NCBI GenBank assembly: GCA_039707465.1
Contig: CM077647.1
Coordinates: 47,580,110-47,644,109, forward strand
Direction of reading: 5' to 3'
Source of the DNA: Rhabdophis nuchalis
Taxonomy: Eukaryota; Chordata; Lepidosauria; Squamata; Natricidae
Length of the DNA: 64,000 nucleotides
Shown one piece after another: positions 22,786-34,290 of the stretch. Within the stretch, counting starts at the first letter, position 1. Every line of letters starts with the position of its first letter. Both the position numbers and the translations under genes were made by a program. The notes beneath the pieces are model-generated. The model had not been told where the DNA came from. It was given only the letters and a program-made list of their open reading frames with translations, and ran no database searches.

Positions 22786-23096
22786 ATAATAATAATAATA
22801 ATAATTTATTATTTCTATACCGCCCCCTCTCCCCACGGGGACTCGGGGCGGTGCACAGGTAGCATAAAAACAATAAATAACAACAACAACAAATAAACAA
22901 CAAAATTTAAAAACCAATTAAATAAACCCTGTGCTAAAATCCCGATTAAACTAAAACCTATTCTATAAAATCCCAAGGCAAGGAGGCTATCCCAGGCCGG
23001 CCAGACGGAAAAAGTAAGTTTTCAATTTAAGACGGAAGGAGCGGAGGTCCGTAGTTGTCCTAATGTCGGGGGGAAGGTCGTTCCAGAGGGCCAGCT
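22786..23096 (-). mobile_element. L2 LINE, short 3' end
   Basis: An AAT tail (22786-22810), then ACCGCCCCCTCTCCCCACGG and the last ~25 codons of ORF2. It is truncated at about 23096 inside the ALWNDLPP block. CCAGCTCAGTA is repeated at the truncation point (23091 and 23104), possibly a target-site footprint. Confidence 0.8.
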
Positions 23097-24408
23097 CAGT
23101 ATTCCAGCTCAGTAACCTCAGTCTTTTGATGTAAGAATATTGAAAATAAATTATTTTTAAAATGAAAGGTAATTCAATTAAATACATGCAATAATTTGAT
23201 TTGTATGGCTTTAACCAACCTTCAGATGCTTTTGCTTATTTGTTTTTGTATAGTCTTTTTGGCAGACAGCTTTGCATTCTAAAATCAAATTAAAATTTGT
23301 GTGGGTTATATCCTGAAAAGCATTCTATGTTCAAAGAGTGAATATAGAATGATGACAAATTATTTTCATTTAATGTTATTTATCAGTTACATATTGTAAA
23401 CGAAGAAGGCTAATGTAACCAGTCCCAATGAAATGAAAAGAAAAAAAAATCCCCTTTTAAAAATGGCTATAGACATCTCTTCTATACTTCTTTTTCTACA
23501 GAAAATTATGTCCCCTCATCTCTTCCCCAAACCACTTCTGGCTCTTCTGGATTTGACACCCTTTAATTAACACTTTCCCTTTCTCCCTCTCTCTCCCTCT
23601 CTCTCTCTCTTTCTTTTTGGCTGGCAGTGCAGGCTGGAGGTTGCTTGCGTGACTGGATTCCTACCCCTGCAGCGCGATTAGGCTCCCTGCGGTGCACAAA
23701 CAAAAAAAAAATCTCCCAAGAGCCTAACCCAACCATTTTCCTATGAATAGAACTCTGCGTCTTTATCAGAATAGAAAAAAAGCTGTGAGTTTGCCTCCGA
23801 TGCATATTGAGGGGAGGGAAAGGGATGGCGATATGCAGAGAAATAATGAGCATGCACCTGTTTGAAGCAATATTTGCTAATATGCTGGATGATGGGGGAA
23901 GGGAAGGTGAACAGTAACATTTGATAGCCTGTTGGCCTTCAGTCCTCATCATGAAGTGCATTTAAATGATAGCATAATGTGTATTCATTTTTTGTCAGAT
24001 TCTCATTATGGCCCTGCATCTAAAAATATGGCTCCTATCAAAAACAATTTGGTAACATCGGGGAAATAATGCAGTTACCTTCTTTTGGACAGTTTTTTTC
24101 TGACCAAAGTCTTCCTATTGTGTAAAAGCATTCAGAATGCCTAACCAATTAAACGGTTACTCTTCTCTGAGCCAAAATCACAACATGGAAAAACAAGACA
24201 TATTATTTTGATTATTTCTCCTTTTTCCTATATTTCATCTCTCTGTAAAATATCTAAACTACTTCATGTGGCAGTCAATCTAATTTCAAAGATCTTTCAT
24301 AAAAAATATAGTTCAGACAGGTCATAAGTTACCCTGACCTTTCCTTACTATTGTCTTCTTGGGATGGAAAGTAGCATGATAAATAAAAAATGAGAAGGGA
24401 AATCAGAA
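23097..24408. other. Intergenic, no gene recognised; short CT tract
   Basis: Unique-looking sequence with a CTCT tract at 23580-23612. A 132-codon minus-strand frame (23563-23961) ends in the Glu/Arg repeat made by this tract. It has no recognisable domain. Confidence 0.45.
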
Positions 24409-24410
24409 AT

Positions 24411-24885
24411 AAAGGTAATCCTCAACTTAAGACCACAATTGAGCCCAAGATTGTTGCTAAGTGAGAAACTTGTTAAGTGGGCTTTTTTTTCTTGCCAAAT
24501 CTGTTAAGTAAATCACTGCAGTTATTAAATTAATTATACAGCTGTTAAGTGAATCTGGTTTCCCCATTGACTTTGCTTATCAGAGGGTCAGTAGGGAATC
24601 ATATGACTCCTGGACCAGTGGTGGGATTCAAATAATTTAATAACTGGTTCTCTGCCCTAATGACCAGCTGGGTAGGCATGGCTGGATGGTCATGTAACTC
24701 GGTGGGCGTGGCTAACTCAACATCACTCACATCGAGGGGCGCTTCACCTTGCCCAGCCTCTCATGACTATGGGGATAGTGAAATGATCGTAAGTGGGGGG
24801 AAAAGGTCATGAGTCACTTTTTTCAGTGCCATTGTAATTTTGAATGGTCAAAACATCTTGAGGACTTAAAATAGTTAAAATGCAA
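24411..24885. mobile_element. Mariner/Tigger-like MITE with a hAT fragment inside
   Basis: The left end GGTAATCCTCAACTTAAGAC and the right end CATCTTGAGGACTTAAAA form degraded inverted termini. Internal GTTAAGTGAATCTGG and CATTGACTTTGCTTATCAG blocks are typical of this squamate MITE. At 24616-24757 a hAT 5' end (CAGTGGTGGGATTCAAATAA) interrupts it, matching the complete hAT MITE at 59453. Confidence 0.55.
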
Positions 24886-26283
24886 TGATAACTATCAGCA
24901 GCCAACTCTTACTCATCAAGTGAAACCCATTAGCAGAGAGGTCATTTAAGCGTTCCAGAAAGTGGGTGGGCATACTTGAGCTACAAGATGCCAAGCTAAA
25001 GAGACAAATTAAGCAAGTATATAGGGGACCCAGATTCACAATTCTGCCTTCCCAAGCTTGTCAGAATCAAAATAAAATTAGTTCATGCCACAGATATTTA
25101 AATAAACCATGTTTATTGGTGCCATGTTACTAAGCTTCATTAGAGAAAACTAAAATGAATTTAAGGATCCACACCCCTACTTCCTTTTAAAAAAAATATT
25201 ACTGTCAGCGAGCAATCATGTGCCTTGGCCACTCCGAAGCCATGAAAGAGACTTCTGTCCCAAAGGTGATTTTTTAAGAGCCAACTGGACTTTCTGGAAA
25301 CCAAGAAAGTCCAGTTGCCTCTTGAAAAAAGCACCTTTGGGACAACCATGACTTGGATGACTGAAGAATCCCTAGAGACAAGAGACCCCTGTGCTCAGTG
25401 AATTGACAAAACCCTTTCCCACTCAGGACAATGTTGAATGCTGTTTCTCTGTGCTGCGTGCTCTCTGGATGGGACTTAGAGGAAAGCGGCGGCTCACAAC
25501 TGCTAAATTGCACAAGAGACACTATCTCTCCCAGCAAGAGAAGCAGCAGAGAGCAGCAGCCACTGCCCCAGAGAGCAGAGATGGAGCAGAGCAGGCCCCG
25601 AAAGGCTGTTCAGTGAACCCTCACCGCCTAACGGAAGCCACGCATGCCCAGAAGCTGTGTGTGCCCACACTCACATTTTTGGTGAACTGGTTATTAAGTG
25701 GATTGAATTCCCCCACAGGTTTTATTGTTTATTTAGAGCTAATAGTGATTGTTTTCCTATTGCATAAAAATGTTTATGCTTTTAAAATGAATCTTGACCT
25801 TCTAATCATTGGACCAACTGGACTACTGAAACTACTTTCTGAATACAAATATAGGCATGAGCCAATGGACATTACAATTTCCAAGCACAGGTTTTGGCTA
25901 TGCTGGTTCTTGAAAGTTCAACACAACTATAAGTAACACGTGTATTTGAGAAGAGCTGTAGGCACAGCTTTGTTCTCAGCACCTTGTTGCTTTTGATTCT
26001 CCCCATGGCTATAAAGCCAGTCCTAAGAATGATGACTTGACTCTCTTCATAGAGAGCCGAAAAAAAGTTGAACTGAATCAGGATGAGCAGCTTGTATTTT
26101 GGTTTACTCTGTCCCATCAGTTGTAGCCAGCATGGTCAGTTATAATGAGCTGCCCAAGTTGTGATCCAAAATGTCTGAAGGATATCAAGTCCATTACTCT
26201 TGCATTTATTTTCCATTCCATAGGTTATCCACTGCTCTCTGCACTATGAACATATACATTTTGCAGTGAAATCTTATCCCGTT
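24886..26283. other. Intergenic, no gene recognised
   Basis: A 181-codon plus-strand frame (25391-25936) and overlapping minus-strand frames have no recognisable domain. The frame overlaps other open frames on both strands, so I treat it as chance. The region holds the foldback repeat at 25256-25343. Confidence 0.4.
25256..25343. repeat. 88-bp foldback element
   Basis: GTCCCAAAGGTG with AACTGGACTTTC is mirrored by GAAAGTCCAGTTGCCTCTTG and CACCTTTGGGAC. The arms are about 40 bp with a few mismatches. No clear target duplication is visible. It may be a MITE of unknown family. Confidence 0.75.
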
Positions 26284-26967
26284 TAGACTGTTTATTGGAC
26301 TTATATGCCGCCCTTCTCCCGAAGGACTCAGGGCGGCGTACAACATAAAAATACATAATACAAAAGTTAAAAGAAAGATTAAATAGAGAATCCAATAACA
26401 ATACATTAACAATTTGCAGTTAAATTTAAAATAAATTATCAGTTAACAATTAAAATTAATAATTTATTTTATTCAGGCCAGGCTGGCTTGCTGGAAAAGC
26501 CAGCTTTTTAGGACACGCTGGAAGAATGGGAGGTCGGGAATTATGCGAAGCTCCGGGGGTAGCTCATTCCAAAGGGAAGGCGCTCTCACAGAGAAGGCTC
26601 TCCCCCTGGGGGTCACCAGCCAACATTGTCTGGCTGACGGTACCCTGAGGAGGCCAACTCTGTGGGATCATACTGGACAATGGGAGGCTACCGGTGGCAG
26701 TAGGTGGTCTCGCAGGTATCCTGGGCCTAAGCCAGGCATGTCCAAAGTCCGGCCCGGGGGCCATTTGCGGCCCGGGGGGTCGGTTTAATACGGCCCTCCA
26801 ACAGCCCTCCCTGCTCTGTGTAAATGTGGCCCTCCCTTCCTCCCTCTGTCTCTGGGGCTGTGTGGCTGGGAGGGAGGTGGACGCGCGGCCCCAGAACGTG
26901 CGCTTGGTGCCTGCCGGAGGGAGCCGCGATGGAGCCGCGACCGGCTTCCCTGCCTGACGCCCCTGCC

Positions 26968-27481
26968 GGGAAGCAGCAGAAGGGCCGGTATGCCGGAGGT
27001 TACGGACGCCTCCTCCCGCAGCGGGTGAGGGAGCAGGCGGGGTGAGCACCCAAGGCTACCGTCATCTTAAGCACCACCAAGGCTGTCGCCCGGCAGGGGC
27101 GTCAGGCAGGGAAGCCGGTCGCGTCTCTATCGCGGCTCCCTCCGGCGGGCACCACGGCTTACGTTCTGGGGCCGCGCATTCACCTCCCTCCCAGCCACGC
27201 AGCCCCAGAACATGCAGCTCCTGCCGCACAAGGTCGCCCGGCAGGGGCGTCAGGCAGGGAAGCCGGACGCGCGGCCTCAGAACGTAAGCCGTGGTGCCTG
27301 CTGGAGGGAGCCGCGATGGAGACGCAACCGGCTTCCCTGCCTGACGCCCCTGCCGGGCGACAGCCTCGGTGGTGCTTAAGATGACGGTAGCCTTGGGTGC
27401 TCACCCTGCCTGCTCCCTCGCCCGCTGCGGGAGGAGGCGTCCGTAACCTCCAGCATACCGGCCCTTCTGCTGCTTCCCGGG
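26968..27481. repeat. Long GC-rich inverted repeat, ~210-bp arms
   Basis: The left arm, starting CGGGAAGCAGCAGAAGGGCC and running to about 27178, is the reverse complement of the right arm from about 27268 to 27481 (ending GGCCCTTCTGCTGCTTCCCG), with few mismatches. The spacer is about 90 bp and itself repeats CCGGCAGGGGCGTCAGGCAG. The minus- and plus-strand frames beginning STQGYRHLKHH are the two arms read in the same sense. Confidence 0.9.
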
Positions 27482-27489
27482 GTGGGGGA

Positions 27490-27820
27490 GGGGAGAGAGG
27501 GAGTGACTGACAGACACAGAGAGAGACAGAAGGGGAGGGAGGGAAAGACAGAGACAGAAAGAGAGGGAGGGAGAGAGACGGAGAGAGACACAGATAGAGA
27601 ATGACACAGGGAGGGATTGAATCGGAGACAGACGGGGAAAGAGGGAGAGACAGACATACAGAGAGAGGGAGGGAGGGAGAGAATCAGAGAGAGTGACACA
27701 CACAGAGACAGGGAGAGACAAAGAGAGGGAGGGAGAGACAGATAGAGACTGATTAAGTGAGTGAGAGACAGACAGACAAGACAGACACACACACAGAGTG
27801 GCAGAGAGAAAGAGAAAGAG

Positions 27821-27861
<41 letters not shown>

Positions 27862-28114
27862 AAGAGACAGAAAGAGAGACAGAAAAGAAGAGAAAAAGAG
27901 AGAAAGGAAGAGAAAGAGAGAAAAAGGGAAAGAAAGAAAGAGCAAAAGAGAGAGAGAAAGAGACAGAAAGAAAGAGAAAGAGAGAGAAAGAAAGAGAGAA
28001 AGAGAGAGAAATGGAGAGAGAGAGAGAGGAAGAAAGAGAGAGAGAGCGAGTGAGAGAGAAAGGGAGACAGAAAGAAAGAGAAAAAGAGAGAGAGAAAGAA
28101 AGAAAGAGAGAGGA

Positions 28115-28145
<31 letters not shown>

Positions 28146-28240
28146 AAGAGAGACAGAAAGAAAGAGAAAAAGAGAGAGAGAAAGAAAGAGAGAAATGGAG
28201 AGAGAGAGAGGAAGAAAGAGAGAAAGAGAGAAAGAGGTAG
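27490..28240. repeat. GA/GAAA purine microsatellite
   Basis: About 750 bp of nearly pure purine on the plus strand, grading from GACAGACAGAGAGAGGG units to AGAAAG units. It creates Lys/Arg/Glu frames on the plus strand and Ser/Leu/Phe frames on the minus strand. Strong purine asymmetry of this length could form triplex DNA. Confidence 0.9.
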
Positions 28241-28891
28241 GTAAGTTTTTTTAAAATTTATTTTCAATACATTGTGAAAACTCAACTGTCAGTTGATCTT
28301 AATGTTATGAAATGAAAAGTATGTCATTTGCAATTAACTTGGCATAAAATAATTTATTTGCATTTAATTGCAATGGTTCAAAGAATGTTCGGAAAAATGT
28401 TCGGCCCTCCACCATGTTCACTTCATCCAATCTGGCCCTCTTTGAAAAAAGTTTGGACACCACTGGCCTAAGCCATGGAGCGCTTTAAAGGTCATAATTA
28501 ACATCTTGAATTGCACTCGGAAAACAACCGGCAGCCAGTGTAGGCTGCCTAAAAGGGGTGTAACATGGGAGCACCTAGGTAACCCCATGACAACCCGCGC
28601 AGCCGCATTCTGGACCAGCTGAAGCCTCTGGGTGCTCTTCAATGGCAGCCCCATGCTAGCTTTTTTTGAGGTTTTTGACTCATATGTAAAGATATGAGTT
28701 GGTTCTGCTTCCCTTCAGCAAGCTTTCCATTCTAGGGAATTCAATGAAAGCCTTGCAAACCTAAATTCTTATGCACTAAAGCCTTCCCAAGCACCATAAC
28801 GGATGGCAGGGCTGCACATCGCTTTTTGCATTTCTTCAAAATGCATATAAATAAACCACATGCTACCTCAACTTTAGCCATTCAGTTTCTA

Positions 28892-29238
28892 AAGGTAAAG
28901 GTTCCCCTCGCATATACGTACTAGTCGTTTCCGACTCTAGGAGGTGGTGTTCATCTCTGTTTCAAAGCCGAAGAGCCAGCGCTGTCCGAAGATGTCTCCC
29001 TAGTCATGTGGCTGGCATGATAAATGAACATTGTTACCTTCCCACCAAAGGTGGTTCCTATTTTTCTACTTGCATTTTTACATACTGGAGCAAGTAATGG
29101 GAGCTCACTCCGTTACGCAGTGCTAGGGATTCGGACCGCCAAACTTCCAACCTTTCTGATCGACAAGCTCAGTGTATTAGCCATTGAACCACCATTGAAC
29201 TCAGTGTCTTAGCCATTGAACCACTAACGTCCCTTAGT
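28892..29238 (-). mobile_element. tRNA-derived SINE, 11-bp target duplication
   Basis: The right end, read on the minus strand, has a tRNA-like head (GTTCAATGGCTAAGACACTG, then CTGATCGACAAGC in inverse). The body matches the plus-strand copy at 46378-46722 in inverse, and the left end is AAGGTAAAGGTTCCCCT. TTCAGTTTCTA flanks both ends (28881-28891 and 29239-29249). The head contains a 26-bp internal duplication (TTAGCCATTGAACCAC twice). It resembles SINEs common in snake introns; I do not assign a family name. Confidence 0.75.
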
Positions 29239-29249
29239 TTCAGTTTCTA

Positions 29250-31628
29250 CAGCACATCCTGGAAGACAATTTAATGAAGAACAAAGTCTTGGGCACAATA
29301 AGGAATAAAGTGCATGCTAAATAAAAGATAAGACTCAACAATTACTAATTATGCCACAAATGGGTTTTGAAAGGGAATAAATACATTTTAAAAATAAAAA
29401 AAATGCTAAGTAATTTGAAAGAACTGAACATTTTGTGTTTTATCCTTGAGACACATTGAATCTTTGAGGAATGGCAACTAGAGATTAAAACTCCCTGGAA
29501 GCAGAAATCCCTGGGAGTTATTTGAGTAGGTCAACCCAGTTGATAGCGGAGAAAAAACAGTGCTGCCATAATACTTTACTGAGAATAGAATCAAGCCTGC
29601 GATCAGTTGGCAGCTGAGGTTTACAAAACACTTCACTGCTGTTTAAGTAGCCAGAATAAGGGAGAATAATTAAAAACTGCTACTTTAGCCCTCATTGAAA
29701 AGTGAAAGATTAAAAGCTGCTTTGGCAGCCAGCAAGTGGTGCTGAAAGACACAGCTGGGCCAGGTGGGTGTTTGGCAGGAGCATCTGGCCAAACCAATGA
29801 TCAACAGGAGATGGGGGGGGCGGGGAGGGGGGGCAGAAGCAAAAATCAGCAAGGCATTTCTTTTGCTTTGAGTAGATGTTGATATCATGGTCAGCCAGCC
29901 TAGATGCATAGGGTGTACTTACAGATTCTGAAGCTATAGAGTGAAATTCCTTAAGCACTAAGGGTATCTATCTTATCAGTCTGACAAATTGTTAAAGGAT
30001 GAAGTGAGCCACCTGCAATAAAGAGGCGATTTGCTTCAGCCATTTGTGATATTAAAAGTCAAATACAATAGCTTTTTGCAATCAAATGCTTTTCACAGCA
30101 AGTGAAAAAGGTAGTTTTTGGTCGAATATAACTAATTTATATAATATGTATGTTGGGGAGAAAAGAAGGGCTCACTTGAATTCAGGGTCTGAATAGTGAA
30201 GCAGGAACAAAACAACCAAAAGAACTCATTGACCACAACTATAGTAGTAATAATATTTAGTAAAATTCTGCTTTGCTCCTATTTCAGTTAAACAGGACAG
30301 AATCATTTTAGAGAGGAGCCTATGTCATGAAGATAGATCTGGAATAGATTCGTAGTAATGAAATACATGTAGGGAAGATCAAAGAAACATTCCTTGAAGG
30401 ATTGTACTATATTTTAATCTGGTAGGAAATCGTTTCTATTGTTAGCTGAAAATAATATGTATTATTAGATGCACACATGTAAACAGATACTTTCTGGAAA
30501 TTTGGGACTTTGTGAAAATACTTATCTCTCCCTCTCCGGCAGTTAATTGAAGGAAAATGTGTGTGTGTTGGTTTTTTTTAATAAAACAATTTTAAAGGGT
30601 GAAAAATTGATTCCACAAGTTCACATAGTCCTTGACGTACAACCATTTGTTCAAAAATAGTTCACAGATATGACAGTACTGAATGAAAGGACTTACGACC
30701 TCAGCCCTAAGTTATAGCCATTGCTGTGATATCTCGCTTTATGACCCCACTGCTTAGTAACCAACATTTTACTCCCAACTGGGTCATAAATCAAGGACTT
30801 CTGGCACAGAATTCTTACAAACTCCCTTAAAGGATAGAAATAGGTCAACCTGTGATATGAAATTGGAGAAGCAAGGACTTTATTTGGCAAATAGGACTTC
30901 AGATTAAGCTTTTGGGGTTGGTTTCTTTTTCTTTTTTTCTGGTTTGCAAAGTGAAGACAATGGGCCTTGATATTTTTAGGAGATAAAAATTGGACCTGAC
31001 AACATATATTGGATCAATAGGACAAGATTTAACTTTCAGATTTAAAAGAATTACTGGCCTAGTTTATACCGTAAAACATTTCTAATGAATCCAAGGTAAA
31101 ATAGATCCAGACATTTGTTGCAGCTAAAATATATTAAAAATGATGTAAAGATGGGCTAAATTGATAAATCTGGTGTACTTAAATTCATATTTTTTTCTGT
31201 TTTGAATTCAGTCTGCTCTACTTTTATATTAATTTTAAAATATGTTTTCATTAAATTTGCATGCATTTAATCCCAATTTACACATAAATTTGCAATTTTA
31301 TCTTCTGTGCACAGTTGATAAAAGCATTTTTCCCCTGTCAATGTGCAATGTAATCATCATGGTTACAAAGGATTGCAATTTCTTTGCAAATTTTCTTCTA
31401 ATTTGATGGCCTTCTGAATGAAAGCCTGTTTTACAAAATTTAGATAAATGTGATTGGATAGCAGTTTGTTGAAAAAAAGTGATTCCAATACCTTCACATC
31501 ATGTCATTTATTACTAAATAGTGCAATGAAAACATAAGCAACAGGGAAAGAAATGTCATTTTGCAGTTACTTTGATTGCAGTTTGATGCAATGACAAAGA
31601 ATAATAATCCCATTACCACCATAAATAA
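29250..31628. other. Intergenic, no gene recognised
   Basis: About 2.4 kb, mainly AT-rich single-copy-looking DNA with a G-rich run at 29813-29834 and a degraded MITE at 30622-30806. No exon is recognised. Confidence 0.45.
30622..30806. mobile_element. Degraded mariner/Tigger-like MITE
   Basis: The left end ATAGTCCTTGACGTACAACC and the right end GGTCATAAATCAAGGACTT are imperfect inverted repeats carrying the same signature as the copies at 8.4 and 58.8 kb. Confidence 0.5.
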
Positions 31629-31635
31629 TATTATG

Positions 31636-31712
<77 letters not shown>
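31629..31712. repeat. (AAT)n microsatellite at L2 3' tail
   Basis: About 26 ATA/AAT units directly abut the L2 3' end, so it is probably an expansion of the element's own 3' tail. It explains the poly-Ile and poly-Tyr frames. Confidence 0.95.
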
Positions 31713-31714
<2 letters not shown>

Positions 31715-31893
31715 TTAATTTGTTGACCGCTCCCTCTCCCCGAAGGGCCTCGGAGCGGTGCACAGGGCAAATAAAACAATAAATACACACACATAATTAA
31801 AACAAATTAAATATTATCCCTGCGCTAAAAATTCCCAGTTAAAAATTACTGAAATCCCCATCTAAAATTACTAACAACCCCATAGAAGAGAGA

Positions 31894-34290
31894 CTACCCT
31901 AGGCCGGCCAAGCAGAACAGATATGTTTTTAGTTTTAGACGGAAGGAGCGGAGGTCCGTAGTTGTTCTAATGTCGGGGGGAAGGTCGTTCCAGAGGGCTG
32001 GGCCCGCCACAGAGAGAGCCCTTCCCCTGGGCGTCGCCCGCTGACAAAGTCTAGTGGATGGCACCCGGAGAAGTCCCTCTCTGTGGGAGCGAATCGGCCG
32101 TGTGGATGTATGAGGCAGGATCCGATCCCGCAAATAGCTAGGTCCCGAGCCATGGAGCGCTTTAAAGATGATAACTAGAACCTTGAAGCGCACCCGGAAG
32201 ATGACAGGCAGCCAGTGCAGCTCGCGCAAGAGCGGTGTTACGTGGGTAAACCTTGAGGTTCCCATAATTGCTCGCGCGGCTGCATTCTGGACTAGCTGAA
32301 GTCTCCGAGTGCACCTCAAGGGGAGCCCCATGTAGAGAGAGTTACAATAGTCCAGTCAGGATGTCACGAGAGCATGAGTGACTGTGTGAAGGGCGTCCCG
32401 ATCCAATAGGGGGCGCAACTGGCGAACCAGGCGAACCTGGTAGAATGCCCTCCTGGCCATGGCTGTCACTTGATCTTCCATGGACAGCCGGGCATCCAGG
32501 AAGACACCCAAGTTGTGCGCCCTATCCACTGGGGCAAGATGTTCGCCCCCAATGGCCAGCGATGGAGTCAGCTGGTTGAATCGGGCAGCCGGAAACCACA
32601 GCCACTCGGTCTTGGTCGGGTTGAGCTTGAGTCCGTTTCTTCCCATCCAGATCCGTACGGCTTCCAGGCACTGGCACATCACCGCTACGGCATCATTGGG
32701 GTGGTTTGGGGTAGATATATACAGCTGAGTATCATCAGCGTAGAGGTGGTACTCTACCCCAAAACCACGGATGATCTCACCCAGCAGCTTCATATATGTG
32801 TTAAACAGGAGAGGCGAGAGGACCGACCCCTGAGGCACCCCACAAGTGAGGGGTCTCGAGGTCGACCTCTGCTCTCCTGTCAACACAAATTGCGATCGGC
32901 CAGAGAGGTAGGAGGAGAACCACCGTAAAACAGTGCCTCCCACCCCCAACCCACCCAGCCGATGCAATAGGATACCATGGTCGATGGTATCGAAAGCCGC
33001 CGAGAGGTCTAATAGGACCAGGATGGAGGAACAACCCCCATCTCTGGCCCTCCAGAGATCATCGACCAACGCGACCAATGCCGTCTCGGTGCTATGCCCG
33101 GGCCGAAAGCTGGACTGGCGCGGGTCTAGATAATCAACTTCCTCCAGGTGACGGGGAAACTGTTGTGCCACCACTCTCTCAACAACCTTCGCCAAGAAGG
33201 GAAGGTTGGAGACTGGACGATAGTTGGTTAATAAAGCTGGATCCAAAGAGGGCTTCTTAAGGAGGGGTCTCACCATAGCCTCTTTTAGGGAAGCAGGCAA
33301 GGAACCCTCACTTAAGGATGCGTTGACAACCTCTTGGAGCCAGCCTCGTGTCACCTCCCAGGATGCCAGTACAAGCCAGGAGGGACACGGGTCCAATAAA
33401 CATGTGGTGGCTCGCAGTCGCCCACGTAACCTGTCCATATCCTCGGAAGTAACGGAGTCAAACTCCTCCCAAACAAGATCTGTCTCATGGCATCCCACTG
33501 GGCCATCAATGGAGGCTAACTCATTCTGTATCTGAGCGATTTTCTCCTGCAGAAAAATCACAAATTCCTCTGCTCTACCCTGCAGCGGGGCTTCCCGCAC
33601 CCTCTGTTGAAGGAGGGAACGGGTCACCCTAAACAGGGCGGCAGGGCGGTTTTCTGCGGATGCTATGAGAGTGGCACAATGATGACATTTGGCCACTCTC
33701 AGCGCCACAATGTAAGTCCGTAAATGGGCTCTTACCTGTGTCCGGTCAGATTCAGATCGAGTAGACCTCCATCTTCTCTCTAGGCATCTCTTGTGGCGTT
33801 TCATCACCCTTAGCTCCTCGGTCAACCAAGGAGCCAGGGTGGCTCGCCACCGCAAGAGAGGCCGCAAGGGCGCGACCCGATCCAAGGCTCCCGTGGTCGC
33901 AGTATTCCATGCGGCCACGAGGTCCTCCATCGGTCAGGGGTACAGGAAGTGGCCCAAGCGCTGCCTGGAACCCATCAGGGTCCATCAGGCGCCTGGGGCG
34001 GAACCAGATAGGTGACTCAGGTTCTGCCTCCCCGCGGTGGGGAGTAGCGGTTGGAAAGTCGAGCCGGAGAAGTGAGTGGTCTGACCATGACAAGGGTGTG
34101 ATGACTATATCCCCTATACCCAGATCACTCTTCCATTGGCCTGAGACAAAGATGAGATCCGGTGTATGTCCACCCTCGTGGGTGGGGCCTTGAATTAATT
34201 GGGTCAGGTCCATGGCCGTCATGGAAGCCATGAACTCCCGAGCTACCTCGGATGATTCGCCCACCGATGGCAGATTAAAGTCCCCCACGA
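31894..34290 (-). pseudogene. L2 ORF2, reverse transcriptase and C-terminus
   Basis: A 524-codon frame (32356-33930) covers the linker, fingers ([18 protein letters not shown]), palm ([11 protein letters not shown], catalytic bases near 32727-32738) and part of the thumb. A further 145 codons (31894-32331) carry the C-terminal block ending LKTYLFCLAGLG. The break between them at about 32332-32356 is a stop after ALVTS. The endonuclease C-terminal region continues in a different frame (33752-34290). It works in target-primed reverse transcription in intact elements; this copy is disabled by at least two lesions plus the CR1. Confidence 0.85.

Larger units (their letters stand above)
26733..28465. 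mobile_element. hAT-type element with perfect 8-bp target duplication
   Basis: It begins CAGGCATGTCCAAAGTCCGG and ends AAAGTTTGGACACCACTG. GCCTAAGC lies on both sides (26725-26732 and 28466-28473). The 1.73-kb interior has no transposase: a GC-rich ~510-bp inverted repeat, ~760 bp of purine microsatellite and an AT-rich right end. It is non-autonomous. Confidence 0.9.
26284..28662 (-). mobile_element. L2 LINE 3' end split by a hAT element
   Basis: Minus-strand L2: 3' UTR at 26290-26340 (CCGCCCTTCTCCCGAAGGAC), the ORF2 C-terminus to 26732, then after the hAT insertion the frame resumes at 28466 in the ALHGLG block. It ends near 28660 at [18 protein letters not shown], where it is 5'-truncated. 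Its 3' tail differs from the other L2 copies, suggesting an older subfamily. Confidence 0.8.

Noticed and set aside
25391..25936. 181-codon open frame as a host gene
   Set aside because: No recognisable domain and frames open on both strands; probably chance.
27401..28285. 294-codon Ser/Leu/Phe-rich frame and Lys/Arg/Glu frames on the other strand
   Set aside because: They are translations of a purine microsatellite with no stop-forming words.
34212..34290. Methionine at 34212 as the start of the 403-codon CR1 frame
   Set aside because: The first ~26 codons are antisense L2; the CR1 begins at the junction near 34291.
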